From: Lasiosphaeris hirsuta
Taxonomy: Eukaryota > Ascomycota > Sordariomycetes > Sordariales > Lasiosphaeriaceae
Assembly (NCBI GenBank): GCA_030549175.1
Contig: JAUKUA010000008.1
Span: 806,001 to 870,000 of the forward strand
Length of the DNA: 64,000 nt
Direction of reading: 5' to 3'
This document shows, one piece after another, positions 1 to 11,285 of the stretch (position 1 is the stretch's first letter; every line of letters begins with the position of its first letter). A program made the translations under genes and the position numbers. Under the pieces are notes generated by a model. It was not told where the DNA came from. It did no database searches and was given only the letters and a program-made list of their open reading frames with translations.

Positions 1-594
1 GGCCAATTATATATGTTGTGGCCGCGGCTTTAGGGGGCTTTCGGTGTCTCTCAATCTCTCAATGGCACCTCTCTCAAGCAGATATGGAAAGAATTTCCTT
101 CACAATGGTCTTCATAGCTTATGAAGGGGGTCCGATAATCGCTCGTGATCTTATCTCAATACACGCAATACATCTACCCCTACATAGTCCTAATCCCTCC
201 TGGATCAGTACCTAAAGCGTGATACTACTAGACACATTCGAGTGCCCAACGTCGCTTACGTTTTAGTTCCCAACTGCTTGGGTCTTTCAGCCTCATAGGC
301 TTAGGCATCAAAGTCATCGGACTTGAGAAATATGCTTAGGTCTAGGGGGCTATGGATAGGTATGTATGCTCAGAGTCGGAGTGTAAAGCTCACCTATATC
401 CGGCTCATTCAACTGAACTTGCCACAATTTATTGAACAAATTATCTGCTAGTCGCACAATATCCACATGACCTTGGGAGGACAGGTAAGATGTAGAAAAG
501 GCGCACGTCCAAGGATAAGTGTTTTAGCATGAACTAGTCTCACATGTATGAAATTACCTTGTCTCGTTAAGTTTAGTAAAAAAAAAAACGCTCG
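1..594. other. Left-edge intergenic sequence, no gene seen
   Basis: No convincing coding region is visible on either strand. The short open frame near the left edge has no family motif. The right part is the 3' flank of the minus-strand P450 that ends at 595. Confidence 0.5.
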
Positions 595-2568
595 CTATCT
601 CTTCGTCACCCGCACCCAAAGGTCGCTCCCAAGCCAAAACACGCCGCTCTGCGACTTGATGGGATTCTGCGGGTCGACCAGCGCAAAGTTGTACCTTCGC
701 AGTAGCTACAAACCCCGTTAGCATAAACCCGCCATAACCACCAACCCCCGCACAGAAACTAGGGCATGAATCAGGGAAAAGGAAGAAAAAACTAACCTCA
801 AAAATCACCTTATCCAACTCTGCTAACGCAATCCTCTTCCCAAGACACTGATACCTCCCGCTCCCGAAATCTAGCTCCACCACCCCCTTCAACTCCTCCC
901 TCTCAACCTTACCCATCTCCAGCCATCGCTCTGGACGAAACACGCCTGCATCCTCACCCCATATTCCCCTTGCCCGCATCATGCCCGAGAAGTTATGCCC
1001 CACCTGCGTCCCCTCGGGCACGGGAAACCCGCAAATGACGTCGCCGCCGCGCGGCACCTGCTTGCACCCCAGCCCCGTTGTTGGCGGCCACATGCGAAGC
1101 CCCTCATGGATGACGGCTTGGAGGTAGGGAAGGGTCTGGGCTTGGGCGGCGGTGATAATGGGAGAGGAGTCGGGGGTGGCAAGGTCGATTTCGGATTGGA
1201 GGGTGGAATAGACGGCGGGGGCGCTGATGAGGGCAAGGAGGGTGTGGCGGATGGCGGAGGCCGTAGTTATAGAGCCTGCTACGCTGAAGGGTGTTAAGAT
1301 CTTTCTCTTCTTTGGGGGAGAGGGGGCGACGAGGGAGAGGGTAGGGCGCAGGGGAAAAGAGGGGGTTAGATACATTTGAACAAACATGTGTTGGATCAGG
1401 TCGTTGTAGGCCATGCCGCTGTCGATAAAAGCTTGGAGCATGTCGCGTTTGGGCTTAGAGCCTAGGGCAAGGCGCTCGTCAACGTAGCTTTTGGCAACGC
1501 TGGCTCATGTCAGTCTAGTGCACAATCTTAGTTGGGTAAGACATAGACTGGAACGAACCCCATCAGGCGGCCAAAGCCGACTTTGTCCCCGTCGCTGGGC
1601 AGCGCGAGACGCAGCGGCCACCGGTACACCACGTTAGACAGCCACGGCATGGCCTGTAGCATGTTCATGATAGGGATAGCCGAGGCGTTAATCTCGTTGT
1701 ATTGGAACAGGTCCGTGTCCTCGGTGAGGAAACCAAATGGGGCCCCAAACGACACGTCGCTAATGACGTCCAGTGTGAAGAACTGAGCCTTGGCGGCGAG
1801 GTCCATGGGACGCAACAATCCGGGTTCCGAGATGTACTTGTGGTCGATGAGAGCGATGAGCTGCAGGATCTGGCGGTCCATGCCGCCCTCGAAGCCCGAG
1901 TCGCTGCTTTCTCGGTACTGCCAGGAGTTAACGACAGTATTCTGGGACTGCAGTCAGAAAATATAAAAGATGGGAAAATCAAATACCGCATCGCTCATTT
2001 GCGCCCGGAGCGCCTTGTGCTTGAACTCATCGCGTTGCGTCACTATATTATCATAGCCCGGAATGATACGACCTGTCTCGTAGAACTGTCCCTTGGTGTA
2101 CAGCGACCGCGCAGCAGACATGCGCCGCAAAACTTCGGGGTCGCTACACAGTAACTCGTTGGGCCCGATCCGCACAAGAGGTCCTACACAATTAGTAAGT
2201 GGCGGAATGGGGGGAAGAGGAATGAATGAAAAAAGAAAAAACTCGCCATACTCCTCCATTGCTTCGCACACGTGCTCATGGAACCTCCCGCTCGACAGCT
2301 TCCTCACCATCCACGCCGATGACCATCGTGCCAGAGTGGGGCCCGGAATATGGCGCAGCCGATTCCACGACCGGACGGCGCCGATAACCCAGCCCACCGA
2401 TAGCAGCACTAACACGGCGACGCAACCGACCCGCACGGCGGCAGAGGCTTCCGGGAAACGGACCGATATCTGGATTGGCATGACGGGCGTGGCAGATAGT
2501 GAGAAAGCGACACGGACGTACGGTGGACGGGCTTGCGACGGCATTTGAACTGGGTCCTGGGCATACAT
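595..2568 (-). CDS. Cytochrome P450 monooxygenase (pisatin-demethylase-like), six exons
   Basis: Haem-thiolate monooxygenase, expected in the ER membrane. I infer exons 2568-2247, 2183-1987, 1947(or 1941)-1559, 1499-1374, 1283-797 and 705-595, giving about 543 aa, normal for the family. Visible motifs in order: an N-terminal membrane helix (VGCVAVLVLLSVGWVIGAV) followed by the IPGP hinge; VRIGPNEL; the I-helix AGSITT; the K-helix EGLR (ExxR); FRPERW; the haem loop FGSGRYQCLGKR with its ligand Cys; and a C-terminal exon starting LLRRYNFALVDP. Intron 1 (2184-2246) only restores the conserved YGPLVRIGP if a GC donor is used. The intron near 1942-1986 is very short (39 or 45 bp). A later ATG at 2481 is an alternative start. 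A methyltransferase lies 380 bp upstream on the same strand, so the pair could belong to a small secondary-metabolite locus. The substrate cannot be read from sequence. Confidence 0.88.
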
Positions 2569-2949
2569 GAGCCTCCCATCCCCGCCCGTCTACGCGGTAT
2601 TGGGCTTAGAACTGGATAGGTTACAGATACATAGGCCCATGCGACCCGTGGGTTTGACTAACTGCATTTGTTATGTGATGCGGGTGATACTGCACCAGCG
2701 AAGTCCAGGCGCTGCCTCTGCTATTGGTTAGGCGGATGGCTGCGTCGCACCGATGCAACTCGGCACCCCGTCAGGCTAGCCTCGAAACCACAAACATGTT
2801 AACTATTATTAATAAATCTTATATCCAAATCGTACAGAACTACAAAAGCCGCACTGAGAGGATGTTCCATGTAACACCAATCAACTGCTGAAGGAGCAGC
2901 ACGCTGAAAACACATTGACACTGACGACGACAACGTGGACAAGCCCTCA

Positions 2950-4228
2950 CTACCCCCGCTCAGGCTTCTGCCCGCACCAAAAATGCATCAACCCATACGC
3001 ATGGACCTTCGGGTCCTTCATCGCCGATCGGCACCGAGCAAACAGCACCTCGGCCTCGATCTGACTCCATCCCAGCATCGGTAGATGCATCGCACCTACG
3101 ACTGGAAACATCTCTTCGCACGCGATCCGGTAGTACTCGCCGACGACCCGCAGCGTCCGGTCGCGCGCCCACGGCCCGTACGGCAGCTTGATGGCGTGGT
3201 GACGGACGTTGACGAAGCCGGCCACCTCCATGTAGGCGCGGCCGCGTTCAGCGGCGTTCGCGTCAGTGCCGAAGGCCGCGAAGGCCTGCGTCAAGAGGTC
3301 GCAGAAGAGGGAGAGTGACCAGTTGGGCGGGATGCTGGCGTCGTCGGTATGCACCTTGCCGTCGACGTCCTGGAGCTCGACCCAGCCGCCGGGTTTGAGG
3401 TTTCTGTGTGAGTGAGTGTGTGAGTGAGTGTGTGAGTGAGTGTGTGAGTGAGTGTGTGAGTGAGTGTGTGAGTGAGTGTGTGAGTGAGTGTGTGAGTGAG
3501 TGTGTGTGTGTTTGTGTGTGTCAGGCTACCAACGCCCTGTAGGTGGAGCTGTGGGAGGGCGTACGCATAAATATTCCTGAGGACGGTGACAGGGGACTTA
3601 AGGATGGGCACGACGTTGCGCAGGTGCACAAAGTCGAATCCGTCGCCCGCCAGCCATGTGTCCTCCATGTCGTCAATAATGAAGTGCACGTTAGGTGGCA
3701 TCCATTCCGGCTGAATCGGGCTGAGATCGACGCCCGTCACCTCGGCGCCGGGATACATGTCGGCGACTGTGGGGTCGTCAGCGCCACACCATATTGTAAT
3801 GATTAGGGTCGAGACTCACCCTCAATAGCCCAGATGCCCGTGCCGGTCCCGAGGTCGAGAATCTTGGAGGGGCGCGTGGTGATGGGCGCAAAGAAGTGGC
3901 GGCCGCCAATCGCCTCAAGCATCATGACGTGCAGGATGTCCTCGCGGTGTTGTTCGCGCTCATCATTAGGAATCGGGTACCGCCCGTGGCGGAACTTGTG
4001 ATAGCGTCGCCCATTCCTGAACGTGTGCCGGTGCACGCTCGACGTGATGGACGTGTCGTCGTCGTCGATCTCATCAAGCGAGAATTCGCCATCCTCCTCG
4101 TGCTCGGGCCCTCCGGGCTCAATGCCGCCCGGGTACTGCTCCACCGCCTCGCCTTCAAAGTGCTCGTCTACCGCCGCATCTGATGGCGGTTGGAGTTCAT
4201 TTATGGGTGAGTTTGATCGAGATGTCAT
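2950..4228 (-). CDS. SAM-dependent methyltransferase, LaeA-like, three exons
   Basis: Class I methyltransferase of the fungal LaeA-like/UMTA group, which transfers a methyl group from S-adenosylmethionine. Exons 4228-3820, 3766-3565 and 3403-2950 give 354 aa with all phases consistent. The first 90 residues are acidic and disordered. Next come motif I LDLGTGTGIWAIEVAD (SAM loop), motif II TGVDLSPIQP (acidic ribose ligand), FDFVHLRNV, and motif III YANLKPGGWVELQDVD. The second intron (3404-3564) is filled with a 12-bp minisatellite; read through, it encodes a spurious Thr-His-Leu run. Donor GTACGC and acceptor ACACAG join IYA to NLKPGG, the family consensus. It sits head-to-tail with the P450. 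It could act in secondary metabolism or be a LaeA-like regulator; the sequence does not decide. Confidence 0.87.
3405..3520. repeat. Intronic 12-bp minisatellite (GTGTGAGTGAGT)n
   Basis: Eight near-perfect tandem copies of a 12-bp GT-rich unit, with GAGTGAG recurring every 12 bases from 3410 to 3494. A short TG run follows. The array lies entirely inside the second intron of the methyltransferase gene and ends just at its 3' splice site. Confidence 0.9.
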
Positions 4229-4689
4229 ACCGGTGTGTTTTTTGTTGTTGGATAGCCCCCCTTGCGAGTTTATGGATGGCGCGCAACCATCAGCATGTGC
4301 AGTTGTCGCGACTGGATGCAGTGCAGGTCAGCGGCTTTTGCTCGTTGGAATTTCCCCGCCCCCAACGTCTCTGCTGGAGTCCCACACATGTCCCCCTGTC
4401 AAACTGCCCTAAGCCCCTGGACGGATCTGACGCACCTTGATTGCGCGGTTCGTCGTCAGTCATTTTGCCAGGTCGAGCACCATGAATTGAATCGAAACCG
4501 CGTATAAAGGAAATCGGCGGGGCGGGCCAGACGACAGGCTAGAAAGGAGAAGTTGTTTGTACTCGAAGGAAATAGAGCGTGAAGCGGTATGATCAGCCCA
4601 GCGCTAGTGGCTTGACGCTGACGTAAAAAGAATGTCGAATGCCAAAATGCACTAACTAGACACACCAACACAAGTGGAGCGTCTGCATG
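4229..4689. other. Intergenic, 5' flank of methyltransferase
   Basis: No gene seen. It carries the presumed promoter of the minus-strand methyltransferase. A TATAAAGG stretch near 4503 points rightward and has no gene after it. Confidence 0.4.
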
Positions 4690-5187
4690 CTAGTGCTTCG
4701 GAGCCTTCCGGTGTGATTGAGCCATATTGGCCTCTCCGTTGCCGAACTGTGCTGCATAGTCTGCCGTTTGACCCGCGGTATTCGTGGCAGCGGCGTTCAC
4801 ATTGGCAACTACAACTTCTTCCACAAACCAGCCGCCATGAACAGAACTGACTCTCCCGCTGGGGTCCTTGCTCTCACGTCTGCACTGGCCGCCAAAAGGA
4901 GTCGAGCCACTTACTCGTCGCCTGTCGTCACGGCGTAGAAAATGGGCCTCAATTCGGAAACTCAGATTCCGAGATTGGGGGTACATCCCAAAACCATAAG
5001 TCATCATCTCGGGATTCACTGACATGGCTCCGAAGTGTACGGGTCTGATGGATAATGGACGGCTTGGGGCCATAATATCAGCCCCATGATCCAAAAGTAG
5101 CTTTGCGGCTTCCGCGTGAGCCTTGTTCATTGCCAGATACAGCGGGCGAACCCTCGGCATCAAGGGCGTTGGTTGCAACGCCTTCAC
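4690..5187 (-). pseudogene. Ankyrin-repeat protein fragment, frameshifted
   Basis: A decayed ankyrin-repeat piece. One good repeat is visible (LYLAMNKAHAEAAKLLLDHG). A second, ADVRARTPAGESVLFMAAG, lies in another frame at about 4830-4890. A third, NVNAATNTAGQTADYAAQFG-like, is back in the first frame near 4720-4790. The changes of frame without clear splice sites suggest a pseudogene. There is no ATG in a sensible place upstream (GTG near 5187, with a stop just before it). The parent could be any ankyrin protein, including the C-terminal sensor of an NLR. Confidence 0.55.
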
Positions 5188-6365
5188 TGAGACGCTAGAG
5201 TATAAATAGAAATGACTCTCCCATCACTGCGTCGTACATCGAAAGTTTAGTGACGCACCCATCCGAAATTTGGTGACTTCGATTTGAACAAGTAGAAGTA
5301 ACGACACAAGTGGTACGTCACCAGAGTATAAGTGCACTTATGACATGAAGGTGGGGAGAGGTGATGGGCTAAAGAATTAGAGAAACAGGCAAGGAGTCAA
5401 CGGTAGATTTAACATCTACACAGGTGAGAAGATATGCGACCTCTCATGTCAAGTCTGCGGACACGAGCAATCTCGATCGGGACACTGCTGACCGAATGTC
5501 AAAAAGAATTGGCACTGTGGGACACACCAGTTGGCTCGGTTAGGCCAACTGAGTGACAAGCTTGCCTCCTTTGCCAGGGCGTTGCACAGGTTTCAGCCGT
5601 TGTTCTCACTGAATTTGCGAGAGTAGAGACACCAATTAAAGCAATGAGAAAGCACATACTTCACATCCCACAGACTCATCGCAAATCTGATAGAAGGAGA
5701 CCGCCACCACTTATGAGGAGCATCTTATTTCCACTATGTAAAGCTGTCAAAGATTGTTAGCGGCCGCCAGCAACAAAGACCCCGGTTGCAACGGCCGCAT
5801 CTGTCACAGTTAATTAGACAAGAGCGCGTAACCGTGCACGGTAGTACATCATGTTCCCATACCGACTTTGAGCCACACCACCAACAAGGCTGTCAAAGGT
5901 TAGAGAGGAGGGGGGGCACACACAGCCGCACTCCATCGCTGTGAATTGTAGTGAATTACAGAGCGATTTAAATTGCTTAAATCGCTTAAATACATAATAA
6001 TGAAATGCCTATTAACACTCTAACTATCCACCTCCGGCAGCCCTACGGGTTTACCGCCGGCGCTGCCACCTGCAGCTTTTGCTTACAGTGCTGCGATTGC
6101 GTGTTGTGATGCCCTGCAAGTGGTGGGGAATTGCGCCATCTCAACGGTGGATGCGAATCGGGATAGAGACGACAGCACCGACGTTTTCCACGACTGGACC
6201 GATCAAGATCAAGACCGGTCAGCGGCTGGCGCGACACGCTGGAGCGCATCAACGACGAGTTAATAGCCTATCCGGACGTAACGATGCTAGAGCCCGATCT
6301 TTTGTTTGGTAGAATACTGGGGAAAGTTTGGTAATGAAGTAAGATGGTACCGAAAGGAAATTTTA
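5188..6365. other. Intergenic, no gene seen
   Basis: No coding signal that I trust. It contains an inverted repeat at 5963-5985 and leads into the first copy of dispersed repeat R1. Confidence 0.45.
5963..5985. repeat. Perfect 9-bp inverted repeat
   Basis: GCGATTTAA and TTAAATCGC are separated by ATTGC. They follow two near-copies of GTGAATT. A similar AT-rich inverted repeat lies at 20891-20935 in sequence with comparable flanks, so both may be ends of one decayed element. Confidence 0.6.
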
Positions 6366-6545
6366 GTCGGGGTGACTGAAAACGGGCCTCTAAGGTTGTA
6401 CAGCGGTCGCGTATGGGATCAATCACCCTAGCTGAGGGAAGAATCAGGGAAGGCTCAGGACAAATCAGCCACAGCTCACCCCACCTCAGGACCACGAATG
6501 AAAATGTGAATTTTATATGTCTAGATTCGTCTCATACACCTAGCA
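6366..6545 (+). repeat. Dispersed repeat R1, copy 1
   Basis: A 180-bp block starting near GTGACTGAAAACGGGCCTCT and ending near TAGATTCGTCTCA. It recurs with divergence at 13183, 21836 (inverted), 44850 (inverted, partial) and 45985. It has no coding potential and may be a MITE or a solo LTR. Confidence 0.75.
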
Positions 6546-6615
6546 AATTTGGGCATTCGAACCAACAAATCGAGACTAAAAATAGCAGCACGGGGCCATC
6601 CTCCAGCAGATGCAA

Positions 6616-8655
6616 CTACGAAGTGCTGACAATACGCTGCCACGGCAACCAGCCACGGGTGGCAATGTACACCCTGTCTTTTGTGTCCGACGTAGCGATC
6701 ACCGTCGCAGACTGCTCTACTAGGTCGTCCAACTTATAGCCGAAGACGTTGGAGTTCCACGGCCAGCTGTAGGCGATGTAGCCCGCATCGATCTTAAGGC
6801 AGTCGTAGACGTCGCTTTCGGCCCAGAGGCTCGCCTTTATGCTGTAGCGGTACGCGTCGCCGATGCTGATAGCCGCCTTCTTCAGCTCGACCGCAACGAT
6901 GTTGGAGGAGGGGATGGAGATTACGTCGTGGTTGCGGTCCGCGTCCTTGATGTAGGCATGGATTAGCGTCGCGTGCACCTTGTTTGCGCTGAAGTTGAAG
7001 AGTACGTCGTTCGTCGAGGTGGTCGCGTTGAGTGTGTCGTAGATGGACTCGGTGCCTCCGTCGTCGGAGACGATCTGGCCGTCGTCTAGGTTGTAGAGCA
7101 CGTCGTCGGAGAGCTGGGAGATGCTCGCCCCGGGGCTCAGCACCGGCACCAAGTGCGTCATCTTGACGAACTGGCAGGCTTAGATGGCCTTACCGTCGAA
7201 GTTGGTGAAGGAGATCTCAAGCAGGTTCTTGAAGAGGTTCTTCTCGGCCAGCACGTCGCTCAGGTAGACGGGGTCCTCACCGACGCGCTCCTTCATGCCC
7301 ACGCGGAAGTAGAGCACCTTGTCCTTGATCTCGGCATATGTGATGATGAGGTCGTTGTTATCGCCGATGGGGATGCCGCCCGAGGTGCTCCGCGTCATCT
7401 CTTGGCCGGGGAATAGCAGACGCTCTACTTCGGCAGAGGCGTCGTTGAGGGCGTCGTAGAGGCCGACACCGGCCAGCAGCACGCCGTAGATGGCGACGGG
7501 TGTCGAGAAGCCGCCCAGGGGCAGGATACCCAGCATAGCAAGGCCCATGCCTGCGCCCGCCAGCACCTTGCCCTTAACCGAGGTTCCCGACTCCTCCAGC
7601 TTGCAGAAGATGGCTTGGCCGTCCCCGCCCGTATTGTTGACCACCTTGGAGACGGTGCGCAAGAGGGAGAATTCCGAGAGCTCGGGCCCGAAGCGCGAGT
7701 TCTCAGCTGTGCGAAGGCTGTGCCATGATCGTTTCGCTTTGGGCTGGACGATGATATCATCAGAGTCGGCGGCCCGAACAAGCGCCGGAGGTCGGTGTCG
7801 GTCGATCCGGAAGAGCTTGAAGTCGAAGAATCGTCGACGGTGACGCTCTCGCACTCCCGGTCGTCGTCGGTCTTGTCGAGCTTCATCTGGAAAGTGTAGT
7901 CGTCGACGCTGAAGGTGACAGTGATGTCGTTGTCGCTCTGGTCCACGACGGACATGGGCACGTCGGCCGCGTAGACGTACTCGCCGTCGTCAAAGGTGAC
8001 CCAAATTGTGCCGTCTTAGCAGAGATTTGCTGGCACAATCACACTAAAGAGGTTATCCCACATGTAACTAATCTGGTAATAGCGGATGTCCGGCAGCGCT
8101 ATGGCGGGGTCGTAGTCGTCGGCCGTGGTGCGGCCTGAGTAGATGCATACGAGGTCAAAGGTAGCGATTTGGCTGCAGTTAGCGTTTGACTTTGCCAGCT
8201 CGAACATTGTGAGGCTGATCTGGCTCTGGCCATCGCTGATGAAGAGATCGAATGGGTAGTACAGGTCGTAGAAGATGCCGTAGGTGGTTCCTGCGGTGGG
8301 CGAATCTGCTACCTCGGCTCGGTCGATGTTGCCCTAGCACAGTTTGTCCACGTTGCAGTTCCCATCACCATCCACAGTCCATTTCCAGAAAGCCCTGACC
8401 GTAGCACCGAACTTAAAGTCGGTCTCAATGACGAGGTAGAGCGGCTCGTAGACCGCATAGGGCGGGTAGTACATCCACCCAAAGTAGATGTACATGTTGC
8501 CGGCCGATGTTGAACTGGTTGATAATAAGGGGCCGTTTAATTGTGTTTGCACTCCAGCTCTACACACCACGGTCGGAATATAAGTAGGGAGTGATGCCCC
8601 AACTCGAGATGGCTCAAGCAGAGAAAAGGGTGACCTAATAAGGGGCTGACGGAGA
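6616..8655 (-). pseudogene. Unrecognised large gene with three in-frame stops and one frameshift
   Basis: From about 8655 down to about 7850 one frame stays open except for TAG at 8334 and TAA at 8016. From about 7850 to 6616 a second frame stays open except for TAA at about 7180. Protein-like sequence continues smoothly across each stop (for example DKLC then GNIDRAEVA; ANLC then DGTIWVTF; GKAI then ACQFVKMT). All three stops fit a Gln codon changed by CpA to TpA. The frame changes once near 7790-7850. The product would be about 650 aa, aromatic and beta-like at the start (MYIYFGWMYYPPYAVYEPLY), with a glycine-rich hydrophobic stretch in the second half (GKVLAGAGMGLAMLGILPLG). No ATG is visible at the 5' end (GTG at 8570), so the start is lost or in another exon. 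I do not recognise the family. Confidence 0.6.
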
Positions 8656-8827
8656 GTTTATTTATTAGCACCCAGGGAACTTGAATTTGAAGAGGTACAA
8701 TGTGTATCTAAAGAAACTCCACCACCCCTAGTGTCGTTCAAGCACTAATATGCATGGTTTGGGTGTGGTAATAACACTTTTGGTACGGCGGTACTGGTCG
8801 GATGACTAGTGCCCTAGGTAGGTAGTC

Positions 8828-8990
8828 GATGGTGATGGTGGCGCCTATGCCAAGCCTATGGTACTTGGGCCCGAGGATGAGGAATGAGGCGCGGGAGGAG
8901 GGTGTTCTCATCATGACAGCACATCAAAAAATAGGACGAGGTAGAGCGAGTGTCCTATGTTAATGGTTCAGGATGTCACACCTCTAGGGT
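8828..8990 (+). repeat. Diverged repeat R3, copy 1
   Basis: It shares GATGATGGTGGC-type and CATGACAGCACA motifs, plus a following GA-rich stretch, with 10270-10430 and more weakly with 16005-16190. Function unknown. Confidence 0.45.
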
Positions 8991-10269
8991 TAGGGTCCAC
9001 ACCACCACTTAGCTAGCGCCTTGGCATAAATCCCGCTCGGCATCGGCAATCGTCAAATATCACGTGTATCAACCAGAATCGCATCAACAAGAGAGCGCTG
9101 CATGTGTATTGTATTGAAGGCGCGGTCAAGTGCGTGGAATCGCGCACTTTGCTGCGAGTGCGCTTGGCAATGTGGCCGAGGCGCTCACGAGCGCTGTGGT
9201 GCTTACGTAAGTTGACAGCAATCGGGGTGTCCTGTCACCAACCACGTACGAGTAAGCGCCCAGTGGCTGGAGATAGTGGGCCGTAGAAGTAAATGGAAAC
9301 AGGCAGACAGAAAGAAAAAGAAGAGAGCAAAAGCCCAATGACCTTTTTAAAGCCTTAAAAGATTATACCGTATAATCGAGACTCTTGAGAGCCCACAGGG
9401 CCACAACCTAGTTCCAAGCCGTAACTGAACCGCCACCTTTCCTCCTCAACTTTGGCGGTAGAGTTGCCCCTTGTTACACAGGATCTTCCCCAGAGTTTCT
9501 GCCCAAGGCCACCTTCAAACACATAAAGTTTGCAAACCAGGGAACCATTGGTCCCCACCCTACCTATCTTTGGCAGACTGGTGTAACCCCCCGCGACTGA
9601 GAAGGCGGGGGTACAGCTAACACCAGGCTGCGGCATAAATAACATGACCTTTTATGCACTTGCCTCTGGTGCATTTGTTCTGTGAGAGCCATGTCCCAGT
9701 GCTGCCAGTGGTGCGAGCTGAAAACGAACCGCATCACTCCTGCAGCTATCGTAAGTTCCTAGACGGATTCAGGGCCTTTCTCACCCCCCTGCGAACTCCG
9801 CCTTTTGAACACACCTTTTTTTGACCCGCCCGTCGCTTGCCATTCGTGGAAACCGGTATGAGAACCTCAGAAACAGAAACCATGGTCTCCTCCCAAGAAA
9901 CGTTTCCCTCTCATAGCAACCTGGATTCCATCCCGCCATCTCATCACCACCTCATTGCAATGGCCGCCATAAGCGTGTAAGTTGCGGTAAATTTCCTTTC
10001 AGGCAGCTCACTGACAGAGCTGGGGCGTCATCCCGGAGTTCAAGATGGCTTCAGTTAGGAAATATTGGAATGAGAGGTACGTCTGCTGCAAAGCGCCGAG
10101 GTGACCATAATTTACCGTGCGGAGGGGGGGCTTGGCTTGGGCTCAAGGGATATATGTGCATGAGCGTCTCAAAAATGCTGCACATGTATGGCCCGGGAGC
10201 CACATGCTGAAATACATTGGCTGGTTACGAGAAAGAAACTCTTCTGTGACTTTCGAGTGACATGCCGCC

Positions 10270-10570
10270 CGTAATGATGGTGGCACTCATGGCAACCCCA
10301 CGCGCAGTTCCCCTTGGTAATAGGACAGGGAATGGGGGACGTTGGAAGTGTTCCCACCATGACAGCACAAAACGAAACAGAGCGAGAGAGAAGGGCTGTC
10401 TGATACCAATGGCTCGGGGGCTTTCTAGGTTTTTCTGCCCAAGCCCACCCTCAGATACAGATAATCGGACCTAGCCGGACCACTATTGGGTGCGAACCAA
10501 GCCACCACTCTACACTTTGCAGACTGGGGTAACCCCCGCGGATAAGAAGGGCAGGATACAGCCACCATTA
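10270..10570 (+). repeat. Diverged repeat R3, copy 2 (with downstream block)
   Basis: The first half matches 8828-8990 and the second half matches 9490-9640 in the same order. The 8.8-9.6 kb and 10.3-10.6 kb segments are therefore diverged direct repeats. Confidence 0.45.
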
Positions 10571-11285
10571 GTGATGTCACGAAAACCGCATCCTCCGTGC
10601 TTCTGTTTCCGACGACACTAGGCTCTGAAGATTGCAGATGAGTGGGTTGGCGCGGTTAGAGAGTACTCATGGGTTCCATAGCATCATGATATCCGACATG
10701 TCATTTTGTCGGTCTTGGGGCTGACCAGAAATATCCCCGACCAGATGTGTCGAAGCCAGGCTGCAGAACCTGCGGGGTGGATGCGACCTAAGTGAAACAA
10801 CCAGGTATTTTTCACTGAGCTCAGTGTGCCAAACAGTGAACTAGTTGACTCATGATCTCCTGTGTCAAGCTTTTGTGGTCAACAAGTGGTCGCAAACTAA
10901 GCCCCGGGAGTCATAAAATTTCTAGAGGAGGAGATGCGCAGGAAAATTAGTCAGCTTGTAGGCAGTCATTAGAGTAGGATATTAGGGTGAGGGTTCGCGG
11001 AAGGAAGTTTGGCTGTTGATACCGAAGACGGGGAGAGCAGAGAGGATCTGGAGATTTCTGTATAAATTGAGCTCCGCTGGTGCGCGAGAAGTGTCTTCAT
11101 GTTTTTTCCGTCTGCCAATTCAATTGTGTCCAGTGCTTAGTTTTGCGCTCAGTTCTGGGAGACTCAAATCTGAGCCTCACCTTGCAGCTCGAGGCGCTGA
11201 CCGTGGTCACCGCACACATCGTCACGCGTCGTGTCCCACACTTCTATCAACAACGCTTTGTCCGCACGTATCCTCGGCTTGTATC

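Larger units (their letters stand above)
8656..11285. other. Gene-poor stretch with diverged repeats
   Basis: No gene recognised. Two related blocks stand out: 8828-8990 resembles 10270-10430 (shared CATGACAGCACA core), and 9490-9640 resembles 10425-10570 (shared GCAGACTGG-GTAACCCCC core). This looks like an old duplication or a decayed element. Confidence 0.5.

Noticed and set aside
3405..3520. Thr-His-Leu repeat protein on the minus strand
   Set aside because: It is the minisatellite read through inside an intron; removing it joins conserved methyltransferase motifs in phase.
7425..7961. Separate 178-codon protein overlapping the 7.2-7.85 kb frame
   Set aside because: Its first part is the continuation of the upstream unknown gene and its second part is an out-of-frame shadow after the frameshift near 7800.
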